64,000 nucleotides of DNA from Merdibacter sp965119685 (GTDB lineage: Bacteria; Bacillota_I; Bacilli_A; Erysipelotrichales; Erysipelotrichaceae). Position numbers and translations under genes: made by a program. Below the pieces are notes generated by a model. The model saw nothing but the letters and a program-made list of their open reading frames with translations, did not search any database and was not told the DNA's origin. Shown here one piece after another: positions 22,145 to 31,774 of this stretch. The number at the start of each line of letters is the position of its first letter. Within the stretch, counting starts at the first letter, position 1. The stretch lies in contig OZ221971.1 of assembly GCA_965119685.1 (NCBI GenBank), positions 1,984,001-2,048,000 on the forward strand, written 5' to 3'.

Positions 22145-23038
22145 ATGAGTATTACGCAAAAAATGGAACAGCTGAAAAAGAACCGCAGTGCGCGGATGCT
22201 GCTCTCTTTGGTGATGATCGTCTGTTCCTCACTGTTACAGACATATGTCATCCAAACGTTTATCAACCCGGCCAATCTGCTCTCTGCCGGATTTACCGGC
22301 GTCGCCATCCTGCTGGATCGCATCGCCAGTCTGTATGGGGGCGTCTTTCCGACTTCGATCGGCATCCTCGTATTGAACATCCCGGTCGCTTTGGCCTGCT
22401 ATCGCTCGGTGGGAAAGCGTTTCACGCTTTACAGCTCCATGCAGTTTTGCCTGACTTCCTTTTTATTAGGAGTCATGCAATTTGAGCCGATGCTGGATGA
22501 TGTCGTGCTCAACGTCGCCTTCGGCGGTTTCTTAAACGGCATGGCGATTACGCTGGCGCTGAAAGCCAACGGCTCCACCGGCGGGACGGATTTCATCTCG
22601 CTATATGTCTCCAACAAGATCCGCAAGTCGATCTGGAATGAGATCTTTCTGTTCAACGTGTTGATTCTGGTGATCTTCGGCGCGATCTTCGGCTGGGAAT
22701 ACGCCGGATATTCGATCGTCTTTCAGTTTATTTCCACCCGTACGATCTCGACGTTTCATCATCGCTATGAACAGATCACCATCGAAGCGACGACGCAGCA
22801 TCCCGAAATGCTCAGCGATCATTATTTGGAGCACTTCCACCATGGAATGACTGTCATCGAAGGCTATGGCGCCTATCTGCACAAGCGTGTCTACATCTGC
22901 AAAACCGTCGTCTCCTCTTATGAGGCGCACGACGTCGTGCTGTGCCTGCGGGCAGCGGATCCCAACGTCATCATCAACACCTACCGCACCAGCAATTTCT
23001 ACGGGCGTTTCTATCAAAAACCGATCGACGACATGTAG
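22145..23038 (+). CDS. YitT family membrane protein (DUF2179)
   Basis: The 297-residue protein has five to six hydrophobic segments with the family motifs NLLSAGFTGVAIL near 43-55 and GGTDFISLYVSNK near 145-157, and a soluble C-terminal DUF2179 domain (ERYEQ-like to YGRFYQ). YitT proteins are widespread in Firmicutes with no settled function. AAGGGG lies before the ATG. It is the second gene of a short plus-strand unit ended by the hairpin at 23154. Confidence 0.9.
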   Translation: MSITQKMEQLKKNRSARMLLSLVMIVCSSLLQTYVIQTFINPANLLSAGFTGVAILLDRIASLYGGVFPTSIGILVLNIPVALACYRSVGKRFTLYSSMQFCLTSFLLGVMQFEPMLDDVVLNVAFGGFLNGMAITLALKANGSTGGTDFISLYVSNKIRKSIWNEIFLFNVLILVIFGAIFGWEYAGYSIVFQFISTRTISTFHHRYEQITIEATTQHPEMLSDHYLEHFHHGMTVIEGYGAYLHKRVYICKTVVSSYEAHDVVLCLRAADPNVIINTYRTSNFYGRFYQKPIDDM

Positions 23039-23153
23039 GCACTGTCATGTCAAAACACAGACATCTGCAAAAAAAATTGTGCATAAGCATCCCCGATCGC
23101 TAAGGGGATGGTGCGCCCGATCATCAAACGATTATCTAATCAATACAAAACGC

Positions 23154-23177
23154 AAGGGAGCAGCTGCGCTCCCTTTT
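23154..23177 (+). terminator. Terminator after the YitT gene
   Basis: AAGGGAGC (23154-23161) pairs with GCTCCCTT (23168-23175), then T run. Confidence 0.8.
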
Positions 23178-23483
23178 CGTTATCTTCCCATCTTTGTTAT
23201 CGAAGGAAATCATCTTCTCAAAATGTGTCCGCCTTTTCATGCCCACCGTTATCTGCGGGATGAAACGTACCCCAAGGAATACGAATCCCTCTGTTTCTGA
23301 TATTCCCATCAATCAAGCGACAGGTACGTAACGATCGGTTCCCCGGCTGACGCTTTACCTGCTTTACACAGGCAATCATTGCTGCATGAGATCAAAACGA
23401 CAGGCGTTCCATAACAAACACCTCACAGAGCTTGTGGACCAGAAAGCGTCAGGCAAAGCTGACGTCTGCTCAAAACGCTGACT
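23178..23483. other. Gene-free region
   Basis: I see no gene, RNA or repeat between the convergent YitT and YsxC units. Confidence 0.5.
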
Positions 23484-23515
23484 AAAAAAGCGATACCGCT
23501 TCTTCAGTACCGCTT
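23484..23515 (-). terminator. Terminator of the lon-ysxC unit
   Basis: On the minus strand AGCGGTAC and GTATCGCT form an 8-bp stem with one G-U pair, followed by six T. Confidence 0.8.
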
Positions 23516-23554
23516 TGTTCTCGCTAAATATCACTGCCCGTTTACTTTTCAAAG

Positions 23555-24166
23555 TTACGATTCCTGCGAAGATGGCTGCTTCTCTTTTAAAATCGCAAAG
23601 ATCGCCTGCCAGATCGCCTCGCTGCCCTCTTTGGTCTGTGAGGAATACGGAAACAGTTCTTCCCCCTCTTGCAATGCCAGCGCTTTGCGCAGCACGGCCA
23701 GCTGATGGGCGCGCTTGGTCTTTGGCACCTTGTCGATCTTCGTTGCGACGATGATGATAGGCAAGTGGAAATAGCGGATATACTCCAGCATCGTGTAGTC
23801 GTCTTCACTTGGCAGATGCCGCGCATCGACCAGGATCACCGCACCCTTTTTCTGAGAACGCTCGTTGAAGTATTCCTCCATCATACGGCCGAATTGCAGC
23901 AGCTGCTGCTTAGAGAGATTCGCATAGCCATAGCCGGGAACATCGACCAGCATCAGCGTATCGTCGAGATTAAAGAAGTTCAGCAGGCGCGTCTTGCCCG
24001 GCGTACTGCCGACGTAAGCCAGCTTCTTTCGATCGCACATCGCGTTGATAAAGCTGCTTTTGCCGACGTTGGATCGGCCGGCCAGCACGATCTCGGGCAG
24101 TTCGCTTTCCGGCCAGGAATGACGGTTAGGCGCAGAGATGACAAGCTCCGCCTTATGAAACTGCAT
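23555..24166 (-). CDS. ysxC: Ribosome biogenesis GTPase YsxC/EngB
   Basis: The 203-residue TRAFAC GTPase has G1 GRSNVGKSS near 30-38, G2 region GSTPGKT, G3 DVPGYG, G4 TKID and a C-terminal SSQTKEG G5-like stretch. It acts in 50S subunit assembly. The ATG at 24166 gives the normal length; it overlaps the lon stop by 14 bp and has little Shine-Dalgarno, so translation is likely coupled to lon, as in the lon-ysxC pair of Bacillus. Confidence 0.95.
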   Translation of the reverse strand: MQFHKAELVISAPNRHSWPESELPEIVLAGRSNVGKSSFINAMCDRKKLAYVGSTPGKTRLLNFFNLDDTLMLVDVPGYGYANLSKQQLLQFGRMMEEYFNERSQKKGAVILVDARHLPSEDDYTMLEYIRYFHLPIIIVATKIDKVPKTKRAHQLAVLRKALALQEGEELFPYSSQTKEGSEAIWQAIFAILKEKQPSSQES

Positions 24167-26489
24167 GCGGGTGCACCAGCGCCACATCCAATACCTGCGC
24201 CACGCGTTCCACAGGTACAAACTCCATGGCTTCCTTGACCGTCTGCGGAATATCGTCGAGATCCTTGACATTTCCCTTTGGGATGATGACGGTGGAAATA
24301 CCGCTGCGATGCGCCGCCAGCGACTTTTCTTTCAGCCCGCCGATCGGCAGCACGTTGCCCCGCAGCGTCACCTCGCCGGTCATCGCCACATCGCTGCGCA
24401 CCGGAGTATCGCTGAGGCAGGACACCAGTGCCGTCGTCATCGTCACACCGGCGCTCGGACCGTCCTTTGGCACCGCACCCTCCGGTACGTGGATATGAAT
24501 ATCCGTCTTTTCAAAGAGCTCGCTGTTGATTTTGAGCTTTTTCGCATTGGCGCGGATGTAGTCTAACGCAATCGATGCGCTCTCTTTCATCACATCGCCC
24601 AGCTGTCCGGTCAGCACCAGCTTGCCCTTGCCTTCAAATTTATTCACTTCGATTTGCAGCACATCGCCGCCAAAGGAAGTGTACGCCAAGCCTGTTACCG
24701 TACCGATCTGATTTTTACGTTCACGCTTGCCATAGTCCACTTTTTCGTTGCCCAGCCATTCGCGGATGAGCTTTTTCGTCAGACGGATGCTCTTCTTGTG
24801 ATCCTTTAAGATCGCCAGCACGCTCTTGCGGCAGATCGTTGCGATCGTGCGCTCCAGCTGACGAACGCCGCTCTCTCTGGTGTAGTAGCGAATCATGTAG
24901 AGAATCATGTCCTCATCGATTTTCAGCTGACTCGCTTTCAAACCGTTTTCCGCCAGCTGCTTAGGCATCAGGTGGTTTTTTGCAATCTGCACCTTTTCCA
25001 GTTCTGTATAGGAGGACAGCTCGATGATCTCCAAGCGATCGCGCAGCGCTGCCGGAATGTTTTCCAGATAGTTTGCCGTCGCGATGAAAAGCACCTTGCT
25101 GAGATCATAAGGCTCCTCCAGATAATGGTCGGAGAACACGGAATTTTGCTCAGGGTCGAGCACCTCCAGCATCGCACTGGCCGGGTCGCCCTTGTAATCG
25201 CTCGCCATTTTATCGATCTCATCGATCAAAAAGACCGGATTCACCGTCTGCGCCTTTTTCATCGCCTGAATGAAGCGCCCCGGCATACTGCCTAAATAGG
25301 TGCGGCGGTGTCCGCGGATCTCGCTTTCATCCTTTACGCCGCCTAATGAAATCTTGACAAAGCGGCGGCCCAATGCACGGGCGACAGATTTTGCCAGCGA
25401 AGTCTTACCGACGCCCGGCGGCCCGACCAGACACAGGATCGGCGCTTTCAGGGAGTTCGTCATCTGCTTGACAGCCAGATACTCCAAGATGCGCTCCTTG
25501 ACCTTCTCAAGTCCGTAATGATCACTGTCGAGGATTTCAGATGCTTTTTGCAGATCATCGTTATCCTCGCTCTCCTGCCACCATGGCAAGGCGACCAGCC
25601 AATCGATATAAGTCTTGATGACGCCGGTCTCCCCGCTGGCCGCAGGCAGCATCTCATAGCGGGAAAGCTCCTCGTTGATCTTATCTTTGATATTCTGCGG
25701 ATATGGATTCTCCGCCAGCTTGCGGCGAATGGCCTCGACATCCTTCTCGGTATCGACAACATCGCCCAGCTCCTCCTTGATCGCCCGCATCTTTTCGCGC
25801 AGATAGTATTCCTTCTGCCCCTCTTCGATGCGTTCTTTCACCAGCTCGTTGATCTTGTTTTCGATCTCGCTCATCTGACGCTCGTTTTGAATCTCCTGAA
25901 GCACCAGCATCAGACGGTCGTTGATACCCAGCGTCTCTAAAAACGCCTGGCGTTTCTCCAATGAGAAAGGGAACATCTGTGCGATCTGATCGGAAAGCTG
26001 CTGCGCCGATACGCCCTTGGCTAGCTCTGCGACAACCTCTTTCGGCAGATGCGAGGACACTGCCTCCATCTCCTCAAACTGACGGGCGATCATGCGTACC
26101 AGCGTAATCTCTTCCATCTCATCCTGACGAATGTCTTTCAAGATGCGCACTCCGGCGATCTGCGTGCCGTTTTCCTCTTGCAGCGACGTCAGTTCACAGC
26201 GCTGCAAACCACGGAATTTCACCCGCAAATAGCCATCCAGACGGCGGATGTGGCGGATCTCGCACAGCGTACCGACACTGTACAGCTCTTCCAGCTTAGG
26301 GTCTTCCAGCGTCAGATCCTGCTGCGATACCAGCACGACCTGCCGTTCATAGAGCTGGCGTGCATCCTCCACGGCGCGGATTGATTTTTCTCTCCCCACG
26401 TCGATGATGATCTCCTGATTAGGAAAAACGATGACGCCTCTGGTGCACACTAACGGTGCTCTCATGATATTCTCCATCGGTTGCTCCAT
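24153..26489 (-). CDS. lon: ATP-dependent protease Lon
   Basis: The 778-residue LonA has the N-terminal substrate domain, Walker A GPPGVGKTS (near 355-363), Walker B FLIDEIDKM, and the protease domain with catalytic serine in PKDGPSAGV (about Ser679) and the lysine in GGLKEK about 43 residues later. It degrades misfolded and regulatory proteins in the cytosol. The ATG at 26489 is preferred because AAAGGAG lies 8 nt before it, eight codons inside the longest frame. Confidence 0.97.
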   Translation of the reverse strand: MEQPMENIMRAPLVCTRGVIVFPNQEIIIDVGREKSIRAVEDARQLYERQVVLVSQQDLTLEDPKLEELYSVGTLCEIRHIRRLDGYLRVKFRGLQRCELTSLQEENGTQIAGVRILKDIRQDEMEEITLVRMIARQFEEMEAVSSHLPKEVVAELAKGVSAQQLSDQIAQMFPFSLEKRQAFLETLGINDRLMLVLQEIQNERQMSEIENKINELVKERIEEGQKEYYLREKMRAIKEELGDVVDTEKDVEAIRRKLAENPYPQNIKDKINEELSRYEMLPAASGETGVIKTYIDWLVALPWWQESEDNDDLQKASEILDSDHYGLEKVKERILEYLAVKQMTNSLKAPILCLVGPPGVGKTSLAKSVARALGRRFVKISLGGVKDESEIRGHRRTYLGSMPGRFIQAMKKAQTVNPVFLIDEIDKMASDYKGDPASAMLEVLDPEQNSVFSDHYLEEPYDLSKVLFIATANYLENIPAALRDRLEIIELSSYTELEKVQIAKNHLMPKQLAENGLKASQLKIDEDMILYMIRYYTRESGVRQLERTIATICRKSVLAILKDHKKSIRLTKKLIREWLGNEKVDYGKRERKNQIGTVTGLAYTSFGGDVLQIEVNKFEGKGKLVLTGQLGDVMKESASIALDYIRANAKKLKINSELFEKTDIHIHVPEGAVPKDGPSAGVTMTTALVSCLSDTPVRSDVAMTGEVTLRGNVLPIGGLKEKSLAAHRSGISTVIIPKGNVKDLDDIPQTVKEAMEFVPVERVAQVLDVALVHPHAVS

Positions 26490-26511
26490 ACCGATCACTC
26501 CTTTCATCGTC

Positions 26512-26538
26512 AAAAAAGACGCGCGCGCGTCTTTTTTT
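26512..26538 (-). terminator. Terminator of tig
   Basis: The perfect palindrome GACGCGCGCGCGTC (26518-26531) is flanked by A and T runs and lies just past the tig stop, so it works in either direction. Some read-through may feed lon. Confidence 0.85.
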
Positions 26539-26539
26539 A

Positions 26540-27817
26540 TTACTTACCTGCCGTTTCCTTGATAAGCTCTAACGCTTTGCGCTGACGTAAGTCATAAGAA
26601 ACCGCATCGTTGGAGATCAGCTGCTTTACCTGCTCTAACGGCATGCCATACTGATCGGCAATACCCTGCAGCTCTGCCTCGATATCCTCATCGCTCACCT
26701 TGATCTCCTCAGCCTCGGCGATTGCCTCCAGCACCAGACGGACGTTGACTTTCTTTTCAGCGTCCTTGCGCATCTCGGCGCGGATGCTCTCCTCGCTTTG
26801 ACCGCTGACTGCCGTAAACTGCTCCAGCGTGAAGCCCTGTCCGCTCAAGCGCTGCTTGAACTCGTTCACCATCTGATCTGTCTCGCTTTCGATCATCGCA
26901 TCCGGGATTTCCACCTCGGCGTTCTCCACGATCTTTGTCAGCAGCTCGTTGGTGAAGTTCTCCTCGTTTTCGCGCTCTTTGCTCTCGGAGAGGTTCTTCT
27001 TCGTATAAGCACGGTAGTCTTCCAGCGTCTCTACATCCTTGATCTTCGCTTCCTTTACCAGCTCGTCGTTTGCTTCCGGAAGCACCTTCACCTTGATATC
27101 CTTCACAGTGACCTTAAACACTGCCGGCTGTCCGGCCAACTCCGCAGCTCCGTAGTTTTCCGGGAAAGTGACGTTGACATCCTTGCTCTCGCCCTTTTTC
27201 ATGCCGATGAGCTGTTCCTCAAAGCCCGGAATGAACGAACCGGAACCGATCTCCAGCGGATAGTCCTCGCCCTTGCCGCCTTCAAATGCGACATCGTCCT
27301 TGAAGCCCTCGAAGTCGATCACAGCGGTATCACCGTTTTCCACAGTGCCTTCTTCTTTAAGCTCCATATCGGCATAGCGTTCCCGCAGACGTTCGACTTC
27401 CGCATCGATTTCCTTCTGCGTTACCCGCGTCGCTTTCTTCTTGATCGGAAGGTTCTTATACTCGCCCAGCTTGACCTCCGGCTTTACGGCACAGATAAAC
27501 TTCATGATGACCTTTTCCTCGTTGATCTCGTCGATGCTCAGCGTCGGACGGGCAACCAGCCAAAGATCATGCTCCTCCACGCTGTCAGTGAGCACCTGAT
27601 TGGCGATCTCATCCACGGCATCCATTAAGATATTCTGTACAGGTACCTGCTTTTTAATCAGCGCGACCGGCGCCTGTCCCTTGCGGAATCCCGGAATGTT
27701 GATATTTCTCTTGATTTTGTTGAAAGCTTTCTTCTGGGCACTCTTCCAAGCTTCCCCCTCGACAGTCGCAATCAGCTCTCCTGTTGATTTCTCTTTTAAT
27801 TCCCATTTTGAACTCAT
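26540..27817 (-). CDS. tig: Trigger factor
   Basis: The 425-residue ribosome-bound chaperone has the ribosome-docking signature PGFRKGQAP near 41-49, the FKBP-type PPIase domain (GDTAVIDFEGFKD near 150-162) and the helical C-terminal domain. It meets nascent chains at the ribosome exit tunnel. The ATG at 27817 has GGAGG at 7 nt; an ATG two codons earlier is too close to it. It lies between DUF3196 and lon; tig next to protease genes is common in Firmicutes. Confidence 0.96.
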   Translation of the reverse strand: MSSKWELKEKSTGELIATVEGEAWKSAQKKAFNKIKRNINIPGFRKGQAPVALIKKQVPVQNILMDAVDEIANQVLTDSVEEHDLWLVARPTLSIDEINEEKVIMKFICAVKPEVKLGEYKNLPIKKKATRVTQKEIDAEVERLRERYADMELKEEGTVENGDTAVIDFEGFKDDVAFEGGKGEDYPLEIGSGSFIPGFEEQLIGMKKGESKDVNVTFPENYGAAELAGQPAVFKVTVKDIKVKVLPEANDELVKEAKIKDVETLEDYRAYTKKNLSESKERENEENFTNELLTKIVENAEVEIPDAMIESETDQMVNEFKQRLSGQGFTLEQFTAVSGQSEESIRAEMRKDAEKKVNVRLVLEAIAEAEEIKVSDEDIEAELQGIADQYGMPLEQVKQLISNDAVSYDLRQRKALELIKETAGK

Positions 27818-27839
27818 GTTCATACCTCCTGCATCAAAG

Positions 27840-28574
27840 TTACCCAAATGAGCAATCATGCTTTTCTAATAATAATTCATAACCAGCTTCCGGCGCAAGG
27901 TTTTTTTCCTTTAAAAAAGCGTCAAACGCCTTTGGCATCTCATACGCCTCATATACGTAGCGCACAACAGCGATCGCCAAGGGGATACACTCCGTTTCAT
28001 CTATATCCATCGGCAGCCGCAGATATGCCTCCTGCATCAGCGCTTCGACACACTGTGACAGAAAGGAAGGATTTTCACTCTCAAACCAGCTCCGCAGCTT
28101 ATCGACACAGCGATGCAGCGCGTCGTTTTGCGCAGGCAGCGTCAAGGCGCAGGGAACGAAGGTAAACGATAAGCCATCTCGCTCCAGCGTGAACTCTTCG
28201 CTGACGTTTTGCTCGCAGAGCGCCTCGATCAAAAAGGCGTTCACCCAAGCGCTGCTCCCCTGTTTCATAGCTTCCCGCACCGCCGGCAGGTGATTACGAA
28301 TATTACTCGATCGCAGCTGTTCAACCGCCTGAAGCTGCTCTTCAACAGAGCCCTTCAACAGCTCTTCGACATCGTGTACCTCACGCACAACCCCGCCGTG
28401 CAGGCGCAGCGTGCTGCGGCATTCGTTATACAGCGCAATGATCGTCTCCTCAAAGGGTTTTGGAATGTAGGGCATGCTTAGCTCCTCCTCCAAAAGCGCC
28501 TGTGCCTGAGCGTGATGACCCTGCGCCATCAGCGATCTGCATTGTTCGATGATCGTGTCATAATAGCTGTCCAT
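27840..28574 (-). CDS. DUF3196-like protein
   Basis: The 244-residue soluble protein opens MDSYYDTIIEQCRSLMAQG, with paired helices (QALLEEELSMPYIPKPFEE) and a C-terminal helical half ending GYELLLEKHDCSFG. This resembles the DUF3196 family of Firmicutes and Mollicutes, which has helical-repeat character and no known function. AGGAGG lies 6 nt before the ATG. It precedes tig by 22 bp and is probably co-transcribed with it. Confidence 0.75.
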   Translation of the reverse strand: MDSYYDTIIEQCRSLMAQGHHAQAQALLEEELSMPYIPKPFEETIIALYNECRSTLRLHGGVVREVHDVEELLKGSVEEQLQAVEQLRSSNIRNHLPAVREAMKQGSSAWVNAFLIEALCEQNVSEEFTLERDGLSFTFVPCALTLPAQNDALHRCVDKLRSWFESENPSFLSQCVEALMQEAYLRLPMDIDETECIPLAIAVVRYVYEAYEMPKAFDAFLKEKNLAPEAGYELLLEKHDCSFG

Positions 28575-28603
28575 CGATTCCTCCTAGCGACTAAACAAAT
28601 AAT

Positions 28604-28632
28604 AATATACCATACTACCAGCGTTTGCGCAA
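28604..28632 (-). promoter_or_regulatory. Promoter of the DUF3196-tig unit
   Basis: TTGCGC (28632-28627) and TATATT (28609-28604) have a 17-bp spacer. Confidence 0.6.
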
Positions 28633-28643
28633 TCCTTATTCTT

Positions 28644-28667
28644 CCTTTAAATCAGCCTTTAAATCAG
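28644..28667. repeat. 12-bp tandem repeat at the azlD stop codon
   Basis: Two adjacent copies of CCTTTAAATCAG (28644-28655 and 28656-28667). The azlD stop lies in the second copy, so the other is a duplication of the gene end. Confidence 0.8.
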
Positions 28668-28991
28668 GGGCACCAGGCGGATGAGCAGCATGTAGAGCAA
28701 GGTTGCCCCGCCGATGCTTAACAGCATGTTATGCCGCAGACGATGCAGCACCATCACCGCCCCCAAAGAGAGCAGTGCACAAAGCGATTCGCCAAAAGGA
28801 GCCGTGAAGCTGTTTCGCAGGCAGTAGACGATCAAGATGATGATGATCGAAGCGGGCAGGATCGTCCCCAGATAGCGGATGAAAGGCGGCAGCGCACGGC
28901 GGCGAAACAATACGAAGGGCAGCGCGCGGGTGACGATCGTCGTCAGCGAGGCGATCCCCACGATACACAGACTGTAAACAAAGGGACTCAT
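28659..28991 (-). CDS. azlD: AzlD family branched-chain amino acid exporter subunit
   Basis: The 110-residue protein has four hydrophobic segments and the AzlD pattern TRALPFVLFRRR near 24-35 with FIRYLGTILPASIIIILIVY as a following helix. With AzlC it forms a branched-chain amino acid exporter. The ATG overlaps the azlC stop as ATGA, and GGAGGG is 7 nt upstream. Confidence 0.93.
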   Translation of the reverse strand: MSPFVYSLCIVGIASLTTIVTRALPFVLFRRRALPPFIRYLGTILPASIIIILIVYCLRNSFTAPFGESLCALLSLGAVMVLHRLRHNMLLSIGGATLLYMLLIRLVPLI

Positions 28992-29671
28992 GCTTTCCCT
29001 CCTTCCAACCATGGGCGCGCAAGGCAAAGTACGACGACCGTACTCACTAATGCCGGCAATAAAAAGCTTTCCGCCCCAAATACAAGCAGCGCGATGAGCG
29101 CACACACCAAGCCGATAAGCGCCGGCAGCCGATTGGCCGCATGCTCCATCTGCTCATAGAAGATGACGCCAAACAGCGCCGTCATCGCAAAGTCGATTCC
29201 GCTCAGATCAAAGGGAAGCACACTGCCAAACACCGCCCCCAAAAGCGAACCGGCAATCCAGTAAAGATGATCCAGGAGATGCAAGAAAAACAAATAGCGA
29301 TCACTCGCCGCGTCAATGTCTTTCTGTGCGCATAACAGCGAATACGTTTCATCCGTCAGCGAGAACACCATATATGGATAGCAGCGCTTCATGCGGCGAA
29401 AGCGCTCGATGAAAGACAAACCGTAAAAAATGTGACGGCTGTTGACAAACAGCGAGGTCAAAAACACGCTGGCAAGCGGTGAGGCAGCCGCCAAAAACGG
29501 AATGAGCACAAACTGCAAGCTGCCCGCATACACCACCGTGGAGATGAGCAGCGCAAACCCGACGCCAAACCCCGCCTGCTGCAAAGAGATGCCGAAAGCA
29601 AAGCCGAGAAACACATATCCGCACAGGATCGGAATCGACGTCACAAAAGCCTTGCGCAGATCTGATACCAT
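28988..29671 (-). CDS. azlC: AzlC family branched-chain amino acid exporter subunit
   Basis: The 227-residue membrane protein has the AzlC hallmark regions PILCGYVFLGFAFGI near 12-26, the FVNSRHIFYGLSF stretch near 79-91, and SLTDETYSLL near 105-114. It is the large subunit of the AzlCD exporter (export of leucine, valine and isoleucine or analogues). The ATG at 29671 follows AAGGGG by 7 nt. A TATAAT-containing promoter lies about 30 bp upstream. Confidence 0.93.
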   Translation of the reverse strand: MVSDLRKAFVTSIPILCGYVFLGFAFGISLQQAGFGVGFALLISTVVYAGSLQFVLIPFLAAASPLASVFLTSLFVNSRHIFYGLSFIERFRRMKRCYPYMVFSLTDETYSLLCAQKDIDAASDRYLFFLHLLDHLYWIAGSLLGAVFGSVLPFDLSGIDFAMTALFGVIFYEQMEHAANRLPALIGLVCALIALLVFGAESFLLPALVSTVVVLCLARPWLEGGKA

Positions 29672-29737
29672 AACCATTCCCCTTTTCTGTATGCCTACTA
29701 TTATAAAACATCTCCTTTTACAATCAATCCCCTTTGA

Positions 29738-29766
29738 TAAAAAAGCGGCAGGCTCTTGACCTGCCG
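29738..29766 (-). terminator. Terminator of the natAB-like unit
   Basis: CGGCAGG and CCTGCCG pair around a 7-nt loop, with six T on the minus strand, 8 bp past the permease stop. Confidence 0.88.
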
Positions 29767-29773
29767 TCATATC

Positions 29774-30946
29774 TTATTTGGTAAAGATGATGCGCTCGCT
29801 GTGAAACATCCGCGCCAATACGGCAATCAGCACCAGCGAATAGCCAAGGCTGGAGATAATCGTGACAGCGGTATTGATCACGTCGAATTCAAAGGAGAAG
29901 ATTGCGGCCATGCTCTGTACGCTGCCATAGAGCGGAATCAGATAAAGCAGCGTATTTTGCGCGGGATCGCCGAACATGCCCGTCACTCCGACAGCCATAG
30001 CGATCACCATCAGCGGCATGATGAGCGTCTGCGCTTCCTTGATGCTCTTAGCAAATGCGCTGATGATCGAGATGAGCGCAATCAGCAGCAAAACGGTGGA
30101 CAAAACGACGAGTCCCAGCATCGCATAGTCGCCGAAGCTGTAAACGCCCATGGAGACATCCAGATTCCCCATCAGCTTAGGCATGGACAGCAATACGCCG
30201 ATCGTTGAGGAAACTCCCGCCAGCAAGGCGATGATGGAGAGGGAGAAGATCTTTCCCAAAGCGAACTCGCTGCGGCGAATCGGCGTGACGAGGATCGTCG
30301 CAATCGTTCCGCGTTCCTTTTCGCCCGCAATCGATTCCGGCGCCACCGCCATACAGCCGGAGAACAGAAAGATCAAAATGAGCATCGGCATCAGTGACGC
30401 AAAGGTCATTCCTGCCAAATCCTTCGCATCGGCCAAGTCATAGCCGCTGCCGCCCCGGTTGATGTCAAACTTGTTAGCAATTCCCGTCTCATATTGATCG
30501 AGCATGGCGTTCATCAGATCAAACGCCTCGGAAGACTCCGTGTCTGCCGAATTATAATAGATTTCCACATTCGGCGCCGGCGTGCCCGCTGTCACGTCAT
30601 ACGCCGCCACCTGTGCGTCAAAATCCTGCGGGAACACCACCAAGAGATCGCTCTCCTGCTGTTGGATGGCGTTCATCGCATCAGCTTGCGACAAAGCGTC
30701 GATCTCATGGAAAGTAAAGGGCATCTCTGCATCGGCATCGCGCAGGCTCTGCGGCAAGGCGATCGCCTCGATCGTAAACCGATAGTCCTCGCTGACCGTA
30801 AACTGTGATCCCAGCGCATCGCCCATGAAGCTGTAAATGACGTAGATCATCAACCCCGGCAGCAGCAATGTCGACAGACAAAGCCGCTTGTCTTTGAAAA
30901 AGCGCGCCAGTTCTTTTTTCATCACCGGCCATATTCCTTTACCCAT
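29774..30946 (-). CDS. ABC-2 exporter permease, NatB-like
   Basis: The 390-residue protein has one N-terminal helix (about 20-38), a large extracytoplasmic domain of about 140 residues, then five to six helices with the ABC-2 signature AGEKERGTIATILVTPIRR near 209-227. This is the NatB/YhaP form, linked to export of sodium or small toxic molecules; the substrate here is unknown. The ATG at 30946 overlaps natA by 8 bp; a GTG three codons earlier is possible. It forms the exporter with the upstream ATPase and is under a candidate phase-variable promoter. Confidence 0.88.
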   Translation of the reverse strand: MGKGIWPVMKKELARFFKDKRLCLSTLLLPGLMIYVIYSFMGDALGSQFTVSEDYRFTIEAIALPQSLRDADAEMPFTFHEIDALSQADAMNAIQQQESDLLVVFPQDFDAQVAAYDVTAGTPAPNVEIYYNSADTESSEAFDLMNAMLDQYETGIANKFDINRGGSGYDLADAKDLAGMTFASLMPMLILIFLFSGCMAVAPESIAGEKERGTIATILVTPIRRSEFALGKIFSLSIIALLAGVSSTIGVLLSMPKLMGNLDVSMGVYSFGDYAMLGLVVLSTVLLLIALISIISAFAKSIKEAQTLIMPLMVIAMAVGVTGMFGDPAQNTLLYLIPLYGSVQSMAAIFSFEFDVINTAVTIISSLGYSLVLIAVLARMFHSERIIFTK

Positions 30947-31724
30947 GCTGTTCACCTGCTACTTTCTGATAAATGTCAAAAAAGACGTCTTCTAAATTTT
31001 TCTCTTTCGTCAGCTCTGCCAATGGTTCACAGACGATCATTCTGCCATCGATGATGATGCCCACGCGATCGCACAGCTTTTCCACCAGCGAGAAGATGTG
31101 GGTGGAGACGATGACCGTGCGCCCTTGGCTGCGCAGCTCCATCAAGAAGTCGGTGACCGTTTTTGCGGTGAGCACATCGAGACCGTTGGTCGGTTCATCG
31201 AAGATGATTACGGAGGGATCGTGGAGGATAGAGATGACGATGCTGACCTTTTGCTTCATACCGGTAGAGAGGTTTGCCACCTTGACCTCGGCAAAATCGC
31301 TGATCCCAAAGCGCTCAAACAGCTCGCGGCGGCGCTGCTCGATCTGCTGCGCGCTCATCTGATGCAGTTCGCCGAAGAATTGAAACAGCTGATTTGGCGT
31401 AAAGAAATCCTCCAGCTTCAGCTCGCTTGTTAAAAAGCCGATCTTGCGGCGGACGAGCTTTGGCTGGGTGACAATGCTGGCGCCATCGATCCACGCATCT
31501 CCCGCATCGGGACGAATCAGCGTCGCCAGCATGCGCAGCGTTGTCGTCTTACCTGCGCCGTTAGGACCTAATAAGCCATAGATCTCTCCCTCATAAGCAG
31601 TAAAGGAGAGATGATCTACCGCTTTCTTTTTCTTATCGTGTGTCTTTTCGATTTTCTGCTGCCGCTTGGATAAGGTAAAGGTTTTACACAGATCCTGCAC
31701 AGTCAGAATTTCTTTCTCATTCAT
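30939..31724 (-). CDS. ABC-2 exporter ATPase, NatA-like
   Basis: The 261-residue ATPase has Walker A GPNGAGKT (53-60), signature LSTGMKQKV, Walker B VIIFDEPTNGLD and the H-loop STH. It powers the NatB-like permease. AGGAGG lies 6 nt before the ATG. Transcription should start about 45 bp upstream at a promoter whose spacer contains a 17-base G run on this strand. Confidence 0.93.
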   Translation of the reverse strand: MNEKEILTVQDLCKTFTLSKRQQKIEKTHDKKKKAVDHLSFTAYEGEIYGLLGPNGAGKTTTLRMLATLIRPDAGDAWIDGASIVTQPKLVRRKIGFLTSELKLEDFFTPNQLFQFFGELHQMSAQQIEQRRRELFERFGISDFAEVKVANLSTGMKQKVSIVISILHDPSVIIFDEPTNGLDVLTAKTVTDFLMELRSQGRTVIVSTHIFSLVEKLCDRVGIIIDGRMIVCEPLAELTKEKNLEDVFFDIYQKVAGEQHG

Positions 31725-31774
31725 ATTGACCTCCTGTTTCCTAATGACTTTATCTTACCATGATATCCTCGCTT

